Origin: Myrica gale
Taxonomy: Eukaryota; Streptophyta; Magnoliopsida; Fagales; Myricaceae
Direction of reading: 5' to 3'
Assembly (NCBI GenBank): GCA_963930655.1
Contig: OZ005618.1
Location: forward strand, 8,020,001 to 8,084,000
Length of the DNA stretch: 64,000 nucleotides
In this document: positions 33,695-45,911 of the stretch, piece after piece
How positions within the stretch are numbered: the first letter of the stretch is position 1
Layout: the number at the start of each line of letters is the position of its first letter
Position numbers and translations under genes: made by a program
The notes under the pieces: generated by a model
What the model saw: the letters and a program-made list of their open reading frames with translations, nothing else
Database searches by the model: none
Told to the model about the DNA's origin: nothing

Positions 33695-34064
33695 AAATCT
33701 TCTTGTAAAGGATGGCTATGAAAATCCCAATTGGCGACTGGGCGGACCAGCATACGTTACGTACTGTGCAAAGAATTATCTACTTACAATTTCCTCAATG
33801 CTGCTTTTGTCTGTGCACCTGTATTAAGTGCATCTGTGTATGCCCGGGGTAAAACCACCGTATTAATAAATGCTTGTGTCGTTGAACTTTCTACAAAGAT
33901 CACAGGAATATATGCTTGACTCTGCTTGGTGTTTGACCCCCCCTCCCTCACTCCCCTCTCCTCACAAGTAGTGAAACTGATTGTCTCTTGCACTTTGCCT
34001 GGGCCCCGTAGGATGTCTCCCTTAAGTGGTGTGTACGAAATCGGCCGCACAGTCGTACTTTTTC

Positions 34065-34390
34065 TTCTTCTTCTTTTTTTTTAAAAAACACTAATATTAT
34101 TTATGAAAAGACTGAAAACAGATACAGAACAGGAAACAAAAGACGAAAGGACCAAAAAAAAAGGAGAGAACAGGAGGACCGCGAGGGTTTAGTGCCGTTG
34201 AATTTTCAAAGGCCTCGACTGAGAACAAAGGAGGGGAGACCTCGCCAACAAAAGAGTGAGCTGCCGCTTCAAGCTGCAATCGAATGAGCCACAATATTAT
34301 CATTGCGAGAAATCTTGATGATAGACCAAACAGAGCACCGTCGAAAAAGATGGAGGGCCTTCAAAATTAAAGAGCAAATTTATTCAAATA
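34065..34390 (-). mobile_element. LINE 3'-end fragment
   Basis: A poly-T run at about 34071-34081, seen from the plus strand, is the A-tail of a minus-strand element. Upstream on the minus strand, broken coding sequence includes IKISRNDNIVAHSIAA, which resembles the end of the RNase H domain (REGN.VAH.LA) of plant L1 ORF2. It is short, interrupted and clearly dead. Confidence 0.45.
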
Positions 34391-36779
34391 CAAGAGCATC
34401 AACCTATATATAATAATAATTCCCAACTTGGTATATTACTTAACATCAGCTTATTTTGTTTTACACTACATTTTACCTGTCTGCTTTTGATGATGGGACC
34501 TAGGAAATGTCGTGATTATGAAAATGCACTTGTTCTCGTATAATTGGTACATGATGTTGTCTCTTCAATATGGAGTGTGGTTGAAGACTCATTGGTCCTC
34601 TTCCATCAATATGGATGATGGTTGAAGACTTATTGGACCTATTCCAAGGTGTCCTGTAAATTCTGTCGGCAGTAGAACTGTGGATATCGAATAAAAGACA
34701 AGGAACAACCTTCAAAAGTCAAAAGCTTTTTGCACATCAAAATAGTATGATTGCGTGCCTGGGCAAAAAGATTAGTACGATTGTAGGCCAAGAAAAAGAA
34801 GTTTAAGATTGTGTTTATAGATGTAATAATTGAATATATTGGCAAACACATTTTGTCAAAAATATTTCTACTAAAATTGTAATATTGCTGAGAATGGTAA
34901 ACAACTTCTCTTGGCTGAAGAAGACTTATTACGAAGGTGAGTTGGAGGCTAGTCTAGAGTTTGAAGAATGAAGAATTTGAACCACAGAGGAATTGAATTG
35001 TTAGCTAAGAGTGAGCCAGATGGACTTAGAAAATAAAATAATCACCAAGTTTGTTACTTAGCCAATATGTTTCAACCTTCTTAATACCTATTTAATCGAC
35101 CTATCAGATGATTCCATAAATCTCTAGAAAAAGTTTGAAGAAGAAAAAATACAGTGCTCCTGAAATTTCCAAATTCTCTCTTTGTTTTCAAGAGAACAAA
35201 TCACCAAGGTCATCATGTTTTGGTGAGGATCTCTTGAGAGTTCTTAAGGGGGTGTGTAGCTAGAGTTCCAATGTAAGGCTTATGCGAGTTCGTATTAGAA
35301 TCTACTTCGAAGAGGTTCTGAGGTTCTGAACATGGTGCGGGTGCATTGGTCCAATTGTGACACTACGATATTTTACGAATTGGGACCCGAAAAAGGCAAG
35401 GAGGCTTTGTGCTAAAGAACACCGATTGTAAGATTGCGGATTCATAGTGGATTAATTTGGTGGTGGCCTCAACTGGGGTGTTTTTCTCTTTGAGGAGGTT
35501 CTTCAAAGGGTTTTTACTTCGTAAACAAAATTTGGTGTTTTGTCGTATGTTTAATTATTTATCTCTATCTTCATCTCTTGATTGATCGATTGATTTTGTA
35601 GTTTCTTAATCTTGATTGCTGGATTGATAATCTTGATTGAAACGATATACGATTTATATTATATGCTGATATGGTAAGATAGAAGTTTGATAATCTTGTT
35701 AATTTGAAGTGATTGAAAGCATATAGTATTTTTTGATTATAAGTTGAGTGTTTGATAAAGACATAAAAATTGTAATTGAGTTTGTTTCTTGAAAAATCCA
35801 TCTTGATTTTTAAAGGAGATTGTAAGAGTATTTTTAAATACTTTATTCACTACGACCCTAGATATAGATTGAGTCTAAACTTGGTTTTTCAGTTTTTATC
35901 ATGAAAATTTGAACGAATGCACCAAGTCGGAACTCGAAAATTATTTAAGAATATAATTTAAATAATAAAATATATCTCTTCTTATCAGTTTAAGCTTTTG
36001 AGATAAATAATAATCGATTCACATAGTATCAGAATCAAAGTCATAATTCGTGACCGACTTAACAGGTCATCTAAATTTCATTTAATATTATACTTGTTGA
36101 ATCTACAAATTAAAAAAGATTATTAGAGAATATAATTAAAATAATAAAATTTATGTTTTCTTATCAATTTCAGCTCTTGAATAAGTGGTACAAATAATTT
36201 TATGGCGGGGCTAACAACCATGTTCAGAAATACCACTGTTTCGCGAACTTGTTCCTGCTACATTCCACTGTTGGCATAGCAAGCAAAATAGTACTGCTTC
36301 AGGAGCTTTTTTTTTTTGGACTTGGAGGACGCTCTAGAAGCCGAAGAGTAAAGTCAAAGTGTATGGTCAAAAATGTAAATTAATATCTCCACGGTTTGAC
36401 AATTGTTATCCCATGTTCATCTTCTCCCTGAAGTTGGTAGGCGGAAATTAATATGGGGGTGGGTGCGAAGGCCAAGTTAGAGATGATCATTGGTTAGAAT
36501 GAATGGAAATGGTCCTCGCGCCATTCTTTAGAAAGGCTTTTGTGTTATTCTTTTTTCTTTAAATCAAGATAAATACATTTATGGAATACCTAAAAGACTT
36601 AATGATAATTATATAAAAGCATGTATCAATTTATCTCTATAGGCCATATTGGCATTAATATGGGCCTCATAAACAGCTTTCTCTCTCTTTTTTTTTTTTC
36701 CCGTTTGTGGTAACAACAATGTTTATCGCCTCTCGTTTATAAGTTTTGGAAGAACCACTACGATTTTCTTTTCCCGGCA
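34391..36779. other. Intergenic stretch with no gene; possible LTR-like remnant at about 35200-35530
   Basis: At 34561-34645 a unit with atatgga and ggttgaagactcattgg is duplicated (second copy ggttgaagacttattgg). Around 35200-35530 phrases such as ggggtgtttttctctttgag and acttcgtaaacaaaatttgg have the look of a plant LTR, but no borders are visible. The remainder is AT-rich. Confidence 0.35.
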
Positions 36780-36914
36780 AATGCGACCATAAATCCTCTC
36801 TGAACGATCCGAGATAAGATTAGTCGACTCCGTTGACGAGTCAGACGTTTGAAATCTGTACTCGAACTAACTAGACAGACCAATCAGGGCTTCGAATCCA
36901 GCAGATTGGTTGCA
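36780..36914 (+). promoter_or_regulatory. Promoter-like remnant in front of the second GRAS relic
   Basis: It contains ctccgttgacgagtcag and gacgtttgaaatc, similar to cccgttgacgaatcaa and acatttgatatgg upstream of GRAS-C near 58067. It also has accaatcaggg, similar to accaatcagg upstream of GRAS-A at 30834. It runs straight into GRAS 3' coding sequence at about 36915, so the intervening leader and most of the gene are missing. Confidence 0.45.
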
Positions 36915-37264
36915 GGCACTACACTGCGTCGTATGACATATTTTATGTTACAGTGTCCGATGAACACCAGTTAGAGAGACTGATGTTTGAGAGAGAGTTC
37001 TATGGAAGGGACGCTATGAATGTCATAGCTTGCGAGGGCTCAGAGAGGGTTGAGAGGCCAGAGACGTTCAAGCAGTGGCAAGTCCGGACTCTCAGGGCTG
37101 GTTTCAGGGGGCTGCCATTGGACCAACAACTCGTTAACGCATTCAAGTCTAACATGAAGGAATGGTACCACAAAGATTTTGTGCTTGATGAAGACAAGCA
37201 CTGGTTGCTTCAGGAATGGAAGGGCCGAATTGTGTATGCTTCATCTTGCTGGGTGCCGGCTTAG
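36915..37264 (+). pseudogene. GRAS (LISCL-type) gene relic: 3' end only
   Basis: The last 103 codons are open and well conserved: LERLMFEREFYGRDAMNVI, CEGSERVERPETFKQWQVRT, LRAGFRGLPLDQQL, EWYHKDFVLDEDKHWLLQEW and the family end SSCWVPA, then TAG. Similarity begins at about 36915 (equivalent to 'REALYHFSALYD'), but in a shifted frame before the open part. Everything upstream (N-terminus, leucine repeats, VHIID) is gone, and promoter-like sequence abuts instead. This looks like a large internal deletion in a former full tandem copy. The retained part is so clean that the deletion is probably recent. An ATG at 36953 could start a short SAW-only peptide, but I see no reason to think it is used. 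Confidence 0.9.
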
Positions 37265-37280
37265 GAATCTTGGAAGTTCT

Positions 37281-37495
37281 TGTTGGCGTGAGCTGTCAAT
37301 TAGGATACAAAATAAGAAAGAGAGATTTTAGGAGATTCGAAACTGTAAATCTCATTTGTAAAGTCAACCATGATTCTAGCATATCCGTATATTGTAACGT
37401 CAACCATGAGAATAGGATGAAAAGTTTCCTATTTATATGTACAAAATTCAACGTAAAGAAATCAATGAGAATATTCAAATTATAGAAAGTAAACA
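37281..37495 (+). repeat. Left LTR of the Copia element
   Basis: 215 bp, TG...CA borders, about 98% identical to the right LTR, followed directly by the primer-binding site. Confidence 0.95.
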
Positions 37496-40400
37496 TGGTA
37501 TCAGAGGAGGACCGATCCTGGGTCCCTCTTTTTCGTCCTCTCTAGCGAACTCCCTTCTTCTTCCCATCGCCAGTATGGCTTCCACCAGCCACCCAGAAAA
37601 TTATGGTGACTCACCCTTTGACCCAGATACTCTCCTCACCACTTCCTTTCCACAAAATTGACCGACGCTTTGACCAGAGCCCAGGCCTCTACCATGACCC
37701 ATGAACCCTCTACTGTCCCGATCGACATTAAGTTGGATGGTTCCAACTATGCTCTCTGGTCTCAGGTGATGGAGATGTACATCTCCGGCAAAGATAAGTT
37801 GGGTTACATCAATGGTGATCTTCCCCAACCCTCACCAACCGATTCATCCTTTCGAAAGTGGCGCACTGACAATGCCATAGTCAAAGGATGGTTGATCAAC
37901 TCTATGGATCCAGTGTTGATCAGTAACTTCATCCGATTTCCCACGGCAAGACTGGTATGGGACTCTATCGCCACTACATATTTCGACGGCAGCGACACCT
38001 CTCAGATCTATGATCTCCGACGTCGGGTAACTCGCCTTCGGCAGGCAGGTGGCTCCCTAGAAAAATATTACACCGATCTGCAGGGCCTTTGGCGTGAAAT
38101 CGACTTTCGTCGTCCCAACCCCATGGAGTGCTCTGTTGATATCCAGCACTATAATTCTCTCTTACAAGAAGAACGTGTTTATGTCTTCTTGGATGGTCTT
38201 GACGACCGGTTGGATAACATTCGTGGCGATGTGCTCCAATTGCGTCCCTTCCCCACCGTGGAACAAGCCTACGCTCATGTTCGTCGTGAGGCTCTCCGCC
38301 AGCAAGTGATGAACACTGGGGGCGATGAATCTACTCACGGGGCTGTCCTAGCCTCCCGTGGGCTCAAGCTTGGCCCGGTGTCCTCGAACTCAACTCCTCA
38401 TCACCATGGAAAATCCAACTCCACCAGCAAGGCTCGTGCTTCTTCAGATGGTGTGAAGTGCTCTCACTGCGGAAATATGAAACATGCACGAGACCAATGC
38501 TTCCAGTTGCATGGCTATCCAGATTGGTGGCACGAGCTTCAGGCCCGGAAAAAACGGGAGAGTGCAGACACTGGTGGCAGCACAGGCAAAGCTGTTGTGG
38601 TTGTTGCCGAACCACATCTCTTTCTACTTCCAACCCCTGCACCAACGTCCACTATCCTCTCTCTTGAAGATTCAGGTAACATTGGGTCCGCCTTACTTTG
38701 CCACCACAACGATTCGCCCAGATCTGCGTGGCTCCTTGACTCCGGAGCCACGGACCATATGACTTACGATGCAACCGATTTTTCTCAGCCCTCATTCCCG
38801 CGACGCACCAACATCGCCAATGCAAATGGAGTGATCTCCCCTGTCACAGGGGCTGACTCTATGACTCTATCTTCGTCGCTCCAATTGCCTAATACCCTAC
38901 TTGTTCCATCTTTATCACATAAGTTACTTTCGGTTAGTCAAGTGACTACTGACCTGAATTGTGTGGTCTTAATTTATCCTCGTTTTTGTCTTATTCAGGA
39001 TATTCTCACCAAGGAGATCATTGGGCGTGGTACTAGACGGGGGAGATTATACTACATGGATGACTTCAGTTTGGGTCGTGCACATCATATGGGTTCTCCA
39101 CTTAGTCCGGACGCCCGACAGATTTGGCTGTGGCATCGTCGTCTAGGTCATCCATCCTTTGGTTATTTACGCCACTTATTCCCTGCTCTATTTTCGAATG
39201 TACCGTCTTCTGACTTTACCTGTGAAACTTGCATTTTGGCCAAAAGTCATCGCACTAGCTATCCCTTAAGCATGAATAAACGTGCTACACCATTTGCTTT
39301 AATTCATTCTGATGTGTGGGGGCCCTCCCCAATTTCTACTGTGAATGGCACCCGTTGGTTTGTTATATTTGTTGATGATTGTACACGTATGACCTGACTT
39401 TATTTACTGAAACACAAGGACGAGGTGTTTCGTGTTTTTCAGTCATTTCATACTATGATTAAGACCCAGTTCTCCAGCCATATTCAGATTCTCCGCTCCG
39501 ACAATGGTGGAGAATATGTTAATCACCGTTTTCAGGCCTATTTCCAGACACATGGCCTTATTCATGAAACCTCATGTCCACAGACTCCTCAACAAAATGG
39601 CATTGCTGAGCGAAAAAAATCGGCATATTCTTGAAACTGCTCGTGCTCTATTGATTGGTGCTCATGTCCCCACACGCCACTGGTCGGATGCTGTGGCCAC
39701 TGCTGTCCATTTAATCAACCGCCTCCCGTCCAAGGTCTTAGCATTTTAGACTCCCCTCCAATCACTGGCAGCCTTGGTATCTCTTCCTACGGCCCTCATG
39801 CTTCCTCCGCGCATTTTTGGGTGCGTGGCGTTTGTGCACCTCCATAAAAATCAACGCACCAAACTCGACCCCTGTGCTCTTCGGTGATTTTTCTTGGGGT
39901 ACGCTGTGCATCAGAAAGGCTATCGGTGCTACGAGCCCACTACTAAACGTACATATGTAACGATGGACGTCACCTTTCTGGAATCAGAATTTTTTTACTC
40001 CCCTCTGACATCCAATCCTCCTCTTCAGGTGGAGCCTCGGGATGAAGAGTTGAATTGGTTAACTTTTGAGTGGCTTGAAGATCGAAATAATACAACTATG
40101 GTGGATGAGGAGCAAAGTGGAGAGCCAAATGTGTCCTCGGTCAAATCCAGTATGCTTCCCGACTCGAATCTGCCTCCAGACATTGAACCCACATCATCTG
40201 AAGAAACCCCCCGTCTTGTCGTACCTTCAGACCCATCTCCTGAGAATATTCCTGAGGTAAACAATCACATTACACCCTCGCATATAAATGACATAGATAG
40301 TACTGCTGGATATACCTTACCTTACAGGCATAATCGGGGAAAGCCACCAAACAGATACTCTCCAGACACTGGGGAACGGAGGTCAAGGTATCATATTGCC

Positions 40401-42015
40401 AATTATGCATCTACCAAGAGACTAACTGAACCTCTCAAGACATTCGCACATGAACTTTTGTCATGTCATATCCCCACCAGTGTTCAGGACGCATTAGCAG
40501 ACCCAAGATGGACCCAAGCCATAGAGGAAGAAATGGGAGCACTACTGAGGAATGAAACATGGACTTTGGTCCCATTACCCAAAGGAAAGAAGACGGTAGG
40601 GTGCAAATGGGTCTTCTCCATCAAACATAAGGCATACAGATCTATTGAACGATACAAGGCGAGACTAGTGGCAAAGGGGTACACACAGACTTACGGTGTA
40701 GACTACCAAGAAACCTTCTCACCAGTAGCCAAGCTCAACACAGTTAGAGTTCTACTGTCTCTTGCAGCAAACTTAGACTGGCCACTACATCAGCTCGACG
40801 TGAAGAATACATTTCTCCATGGCGCTCTTGAAGAAGAAGTCTACATGGATACCCCTCCGGGCTATACAACATCCTCAGAAACTGGGGTTGTATGCAAACT
40901 ACAACGAGCACTATATGGACTGAAATAGTCACCTCGAGCATGGTTTGGAAGGTTCAGCTTAGCAATGAAAAAGTATGGTTTCCAACAAAGCAATTCAGAC
41001 CATACATTATTTTTGAAACACCAACTGGAAAAGATAACAACCTTGATAGTATATGTAGATGATATGATTATCACAGGGGATGATACAGAGGAAATCTCTA
41101 AGCTTCAGAAACAATTAGCGACAAAATTCGAGATGAAGGATCTAGGAGGACTCAAATACTTCCTAGGAATCGAGGTGGCTAGGTCAAGGCAAGGTATATT
41201 TCTTTCTCAACAGAAATATATATTAGATTTGCTAACTGAGGTGGGAATGTTGGATTGTAAACTAGCGGACACTCCAATTGTTCAAAACCACAAGCTTGGG
41301 GAAGATACTAGCAAGGTACCAGCAGACAAAGGAAGATACCAGAGATTAGTTGGTAAACTCATCTACCTCTCACATACCCGTCCGGATATTGCTTACGCTG
41401 TGAGTGTTGTAAGCCAATTCATGCACCAACCTAGCAAGGATCATATGAAAGCAGTGATCCGAATATTACGGTACCTAAAGTCCTCTCCTGGAAAAGGACT
41501 TATGTTTTCAAAGAATAATCACCTCAGAGTTGATGGTTATATAGATGCAGATTGGGCAGGGACCACCACAGACAGAAGGTCGACCTCAGGCTACTTTATG
41601 TTCGTCGGGGGAAATCTCGTTACATAGAGAAGCAAGAAGCAAAAAGTGGTGGCATTATCAAGTGTTGAAGCGGAGTTCCGTGGAATGGCTAAGGGACTTT
41701 GTGAACTCCTTTAGCTGAAAAGACTCTTAATTGAAATGGGTTTTGCTCCTATCTCTGAGATGAATCTTTTTTGTGACAACAAGGCGGCTATCGCTATTGC
41801 TCATAACCCGGTCCAACATGACCGTACCAAACACGTGGAGATAGACATACATTTTATCAAAGAAAACCTCGAAGCTAAGATAATTCGGTTTCTATTTGTG
41901 AAGTCTGAAGATCAACTAGCGGATATTCTTACAAAGGCCGTATCAAGCAAGGACTTCCACAACTCACTAAACAAGTTGTGCATCGGAGACTTGGATGCTT
42001 TCACTTGAGGGGGAG

Positions 42016-42230
42016 TGTTGGCGTGAGCTATCAATTAGGATACAAAATAAGAAAGAAAGATTTTAGGAGATTCGAAACTGTAAATCTCATTTGTAACGTC
42101 AACCATGATTCTAGCATATCCGTATATTGTAACGTCAACCATGAGAATAGGATGGAAAGTTTTCTATTTATATGTACAAAATTCAACGTAAAGAAATCAA
42201 TGAGAATATTCAAATTATAGAAAGTAAACA
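42016..42230 (+). repeat. Right LTR of the Copia element
   Basis: 215 bp, preceded by the polypurine tract and followed by the GTTCT target duplication. Confidence 0.95.
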
Positions 42231-42235
42231 GTTCT

Positions 42236-43239
42236 GTGAAAGAAAACTGGTAATCGAGGGGCTAGGCTACCCTGGATACCTTTTTCTGCGCTGAAGGAGT
42301 CTGTATGCATGCTTAGAGTATCTCTGTAGCCTTGGATTGATCTTTAACTTTCTACATGTATTTCTATTATATATATATATAGTTAGGAATATAATTTAGC
42401 TTAGTTCTGCTTATAGAAACATAACAACAGGCACATCCCATAATGTATTAAGGCTCAGAAATTTAAGGCTTTATATGTCTTTAGGCATCCGAATTATGTA
42501 GGCACATAATGTAGCAGGATGGGCTTCTTCCCGTCGTCATCAAGGTTACTTTTTATCTAGAGATATTCTCAGGTGGTATTTGTCTTCCCCTTTAGAAGGT
42601 GACAGTGTGTAATGTTCATAATTTGCATATAAAAAAACCTTCCCCTCCATGAAATCAATTTCCAAGTTTTGCTGGACTTCCCATCCCCAAACGGATGGGG
42701 ACACCTTCAGTTGAATAAATTCTTGGTTTGAGGCGTTTGAACAAAAATCGTTGAGAAGGAATGACATTCTTTAAGAACTTCGTCTTGACATCAAAGCCTC
42801 GCAAAACGGGGAGACCCCCCAAAAAATTAAGTTTTTTATTACATATAATAATTAAAACATAATAATTAAAACTATCTAATCTCTTGATTTATCTGGAGGT
42901 TTCATTAGTTTTTTTATTTAAAAGAATATAGCCTCTGAAATTAGGTTATATTTTATTTAAAATTTATGACTTAATATTTCCTTGATTGAAGGGATTTTTA
43001 AGCCATCAACTACCCATAATTGCTTACTAACTAATCTTATTTAATTTTGTACAGTGTTTAATATAAAACATCTAATAAAAAAATTATATTTAAAAGTAAT
43101 TTGATAACCTAGTTTTTTTTAATTAAAAAGTTTCTAATGTGATAAACGATTTGTTTTGTCCATTAATAAAAAAGATACAGAAAAGCTCCCAAAAGTGTCT
43201 AATGTAATCTCACTCTTTCTATTTTTAATATAAAATTTA
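42236..43239. other. No gene seen; former 3' flank of the second GRAS relic, then AT-rich DNA
   Basis: The first part continues the host sequence interrupted by the Copia insertion. From about 42830 it is AT-rich without coding or terminal-repeat signals. Confidence 0.4.
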
Positions 43240-43665
43240 TTCATAATGATGAGCCATGAAATAATCGGCTCGACTAGACCACTTGAGATCGGCCCTATTA
43301 ACCAGTTGGGCAGTCACGACTGTCCGACCTCGCATGAGAGTCTGACATCCGATCTCACATAGAAGTCTAGCCACCCGATGACTCCTCATGTCAATTCGAA
43401 TGATCAGGGGCACTCTCCTAATACAACTCTACTATTTTAAGAGGTAGTGTCCTAACAGGACTATGACACTAGTACATGTATAAAAACTAAGGTATTCTCC
43501 TCATTAGATCTCATGTCAAATTCAATTCTCTAAACACTAAATATTTTCCTAAGATCTAACTTGGTCGTCGGAGACTTGATCCGATATTACCCCTTGATGA
43601 TTCTTGCAGGTTCACTTGGCTTCCGAGCATGTGGTGATTATTGACTTCATCACATAACAACCCCA
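43240..43665 (+). mobile_element. Gypsy (Tat/Ogre-like) LTR remnant
   Basis: The ending tcttgcaggttcacttggct, preceded by cttggtcgtcggagacttga, is typical of Tat/Ogre-type LTR 3' ends. A second, related remnant lies at 44.4-45.0 kb. There is no coding region and borders are approximate. Confidence 0.5.
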
Positions 43666-44169
43666 ACATTTCTTCTACAAAAAAATCTCAAAATTAAAAT
43701 TAATAATTTAATAAAATCATCAAAATAAAAAATTAATAAAATCTACATTACTAACTAAAATACAATAAATCTTAATATAACCCTCTATATGGATCAGAGT
43801 CCTAATTTTCTGCCTAAATTGTACGGTGCAATTCAAAGAGAGATAGATATAATAGATGAACTCTACATCATTTAATATTGCATATGTAAAGTTAATTCGG
43901 ACAAAAATTGTAGAGTAATCAATTATGTTACATAACTAAAAGCTAAAGGATTAATGATTTTTAACTAAATTTTCTTAATATTTAAATATAGCATTTAATA
44001 ACTTAAGAGGCAACTACTAATATAGATAACTACTATTAACATAATTGCTAAAGTCTTGGAAAGAGCTGCAAAGAAGGGGCCGGACTCTCTATCCCTTGGG
44101 TGTGTGTTCGTACCTAAGCCGAAATGTATCGGGCCTATGGAGATAAAAAGTTCAAAGCATTGTTCTACA

Positions 44170-44255
44170 AATATCTGCCAATAACCGACTTCCCAAATAT
44201 CCTGGCAGACCAAATATCTGCCAACAACCGACTTCCCAAATATCCTGGCAGGCCG
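44170..44255. repeat. Short tandem duplication, unit about 43 bp
   Basis: The unit aaatatctgccaataaccga followed by cttcccaaatatcctggcag occurs twice in a row, the second copy with 'caacaaccga'. It lies between two Gypsy LTR remnants and may be part of the same decayed element. Confidence 0.8.
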
Positions 44256-44394
44256 TCAGGACAACAACTGAGAAAGATCACGTGTTCTTCCTGAAAACAA
44301 GTGCTTCTACCACAAGGGAGTGATGGATTGGCTAGGGAAAAGAAAAAGCTAAATCCACAAAGATCAATACTTTTTTTCTTCTAGGAAGTTGTTG

Positions 44395-45000
44395 TTGGGA
44401 TGTGAAATACCCGTCTCGACCACACTACTGGGGCACGGGTTAAGTAACTCCGAAGGGCCGACCGCGCGTTATAGGAGGCTCAGTCACGCAAGGACTTTTC
44501 ATAGTCATTTGAATCACAGGTGATGCTCTCCTAGTACAACTCTACAACAAGACTTCTGGTAAGATAAAGATCTTAGAGACTTTACGACTCTAGGTAAGAT
44601 GAGGAGTCATAAAGCTCATACCCTTAAGACTCCCTTTGGGACTACCACCTCCCTATATAAATAACAGGTTTTCTCCTTCATATTCTCTAAAGTTTTACTA
44701 TGAGCTCTCTCATCTCTCTCATCTTGGAGGATCATTCCTCCTATCTCGAATGCTCTCAGGCATAATTCTATTTCTCAAGTCTTACTTCTCTAATAATTCT
44801 TCTTTTTCATATCTAACTTGGCCGTCGGAGTCTCCGGACCCGAGATCACCCCCCTCAGTGATTCTTGCAGGTCACTCAACTTTCGAGCATATTGGTGATT
44901 CTTTAAGTCATCCGACTTCCGAGCACCGCGGTGATTTCTTGATATCATCCGTGGTCATAAAACTCAATACTTTATTCGTATGAGTGGAAAAATCTACCTA
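44395..45000 (+). mobile_element. Gypsy (Tat/Ogre-like) solo LTR remnant
   Basis: It carries a TATA-like ctatataaataacag at about 44654, then aacttggccgtcggagtctc, acccgagatcacccccctc and gattcttgcaggtcactcaa, the hallmark order of Tat/Ogre LTRs. Parts match the 43.2-43.7 kb remnant. No coding remains and borders are approximate. Confidence 0.55.
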
Positions 45001-45427
45001 AATCTTCTATATATTCTATATTAATTTCAGGTGAGGAAGATATTCCCACATAATCAACTCTCCCATCATCCTTTGTTTTTGACAACACCGACACTTTTCA
45101 TCACATTTGTTTTGTTGTTATTTTAGGAACTCTCGAACGTTCGGGTCTTCTCGACTGTTTCAAAAGAATCAGTCGACTCCGTGGAAAAAATCAAAGATTG
45201 TTTTTATAATTGTGTGCTGTTTAGCCTACTGGCTGCCGTACCCGTCAGGGAATACAATTGAAAAATGGTATAAATTTTTCTAGAATTCTTTTCAAATTTT
45301 TGTGTAGAAGAAAAATGAATTATAAACAGTAAAAATCTTTCTAAAAGAATTCGAAAAGTAAAAAAAAGAAATTTTCCATTCAGTGGTTGTATCCGGCGAC
45401 ATTTTCCCACGTGTGGCTCTCAGGAGC

Positions 45428-45468
45428 TTTGACTCACCTGTCAAACCCAGCGCTTCTTGGAAAGTTCG
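45428..45468 (+). promoter_or_regulatory. Conserved upstream block of GRAS-B (TTGAC core and HSE-like site)
   Basis: It carries ctttgactcacctgtcaaac and then ttcttggaaagttcg (45454-45468), which is identical to the GRAS-C site over 15 bases and close to the GRAS-A site. It lies about 445 bp upstream of the preferred start codon. Confidence 0.52.
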
Positions 45469-45911
45469 TACATTTAACGACAGCCGCCCCTACTTCCCTT
45501 TGGATACACAGGCATACAGCCAAAAGAGAGACCGCATAGAAAGGACGAGAATTGCCAAACACTGAGACAGTCACAGAGTCCCGCTGCTTTAGGCTAATCC
45601 TTGCCATCTCAGTTTGAGCTTTCTGGCGGAGAATTGATTCCCAAGGTTCTTAAGCTTTAACTCTCTCTTTTTTTTGTTCTTCCCCAGTTTATTTTCCTTT
45701 CTCGTTCGCTTCTTCATTAGAGCCCACTTATTCTTAGATGTATCCCAGTCTTTTATCTAGTTTACGTAGATAATGTTTTTTTTTGCTAAAAGTATACGTA
45801 GATAATGTTTGATTGGTCTACAGTTCAGCTCTCCTCTGACCCGAGCATCTGTGATTCATATTGTGACATATAGAGAAAGTGAGTTTTCCTGGTTTGAGTC
45901 TGTTGACGGTT

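Larger units (their letters stand above)
37281..42230 (+). mobile_element. Ty1/Copia LTR retrotransposon, complete in outline but broken
   Basis: Two 215-bp LTRs (37281-37495 and 42016-42230) start TGTTGGCGTGAGC, end AAAGTAAACA, and differ at about five sites. GTTCT flanks both sides (37276-37280 and 42231-42235), a 5-bp target duplication. A primer site (TGGTATCAGAG) follows the left LTR and a purine tract (gaggggga) precedes the right one. In order it carries gag with a zinc knuckle (from about 37.7 kb), protease (about 38.7 kb), integrase (39.1-39.7 kb), reverse transcriptase (40.5-41.2 kb) and RNase H (41.7-42.0 kb), the Copia order. The coding part has about five breaks. LTR divergence of roughly 2% suggests an insertion on the order of one million years old, assuming usual plant rates. 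It inserted 16 bp downstream of a GRAS relic stop codon. Confidence 0.97.

Noticed and set aside
44030-44330. Possible small membrane protein on the minus strand near 44.0-44.2 kb
   Set aside because: It overlaps a tandem duplication between Gypsy LTR remnants and its hydrophobic end is AT-derived.
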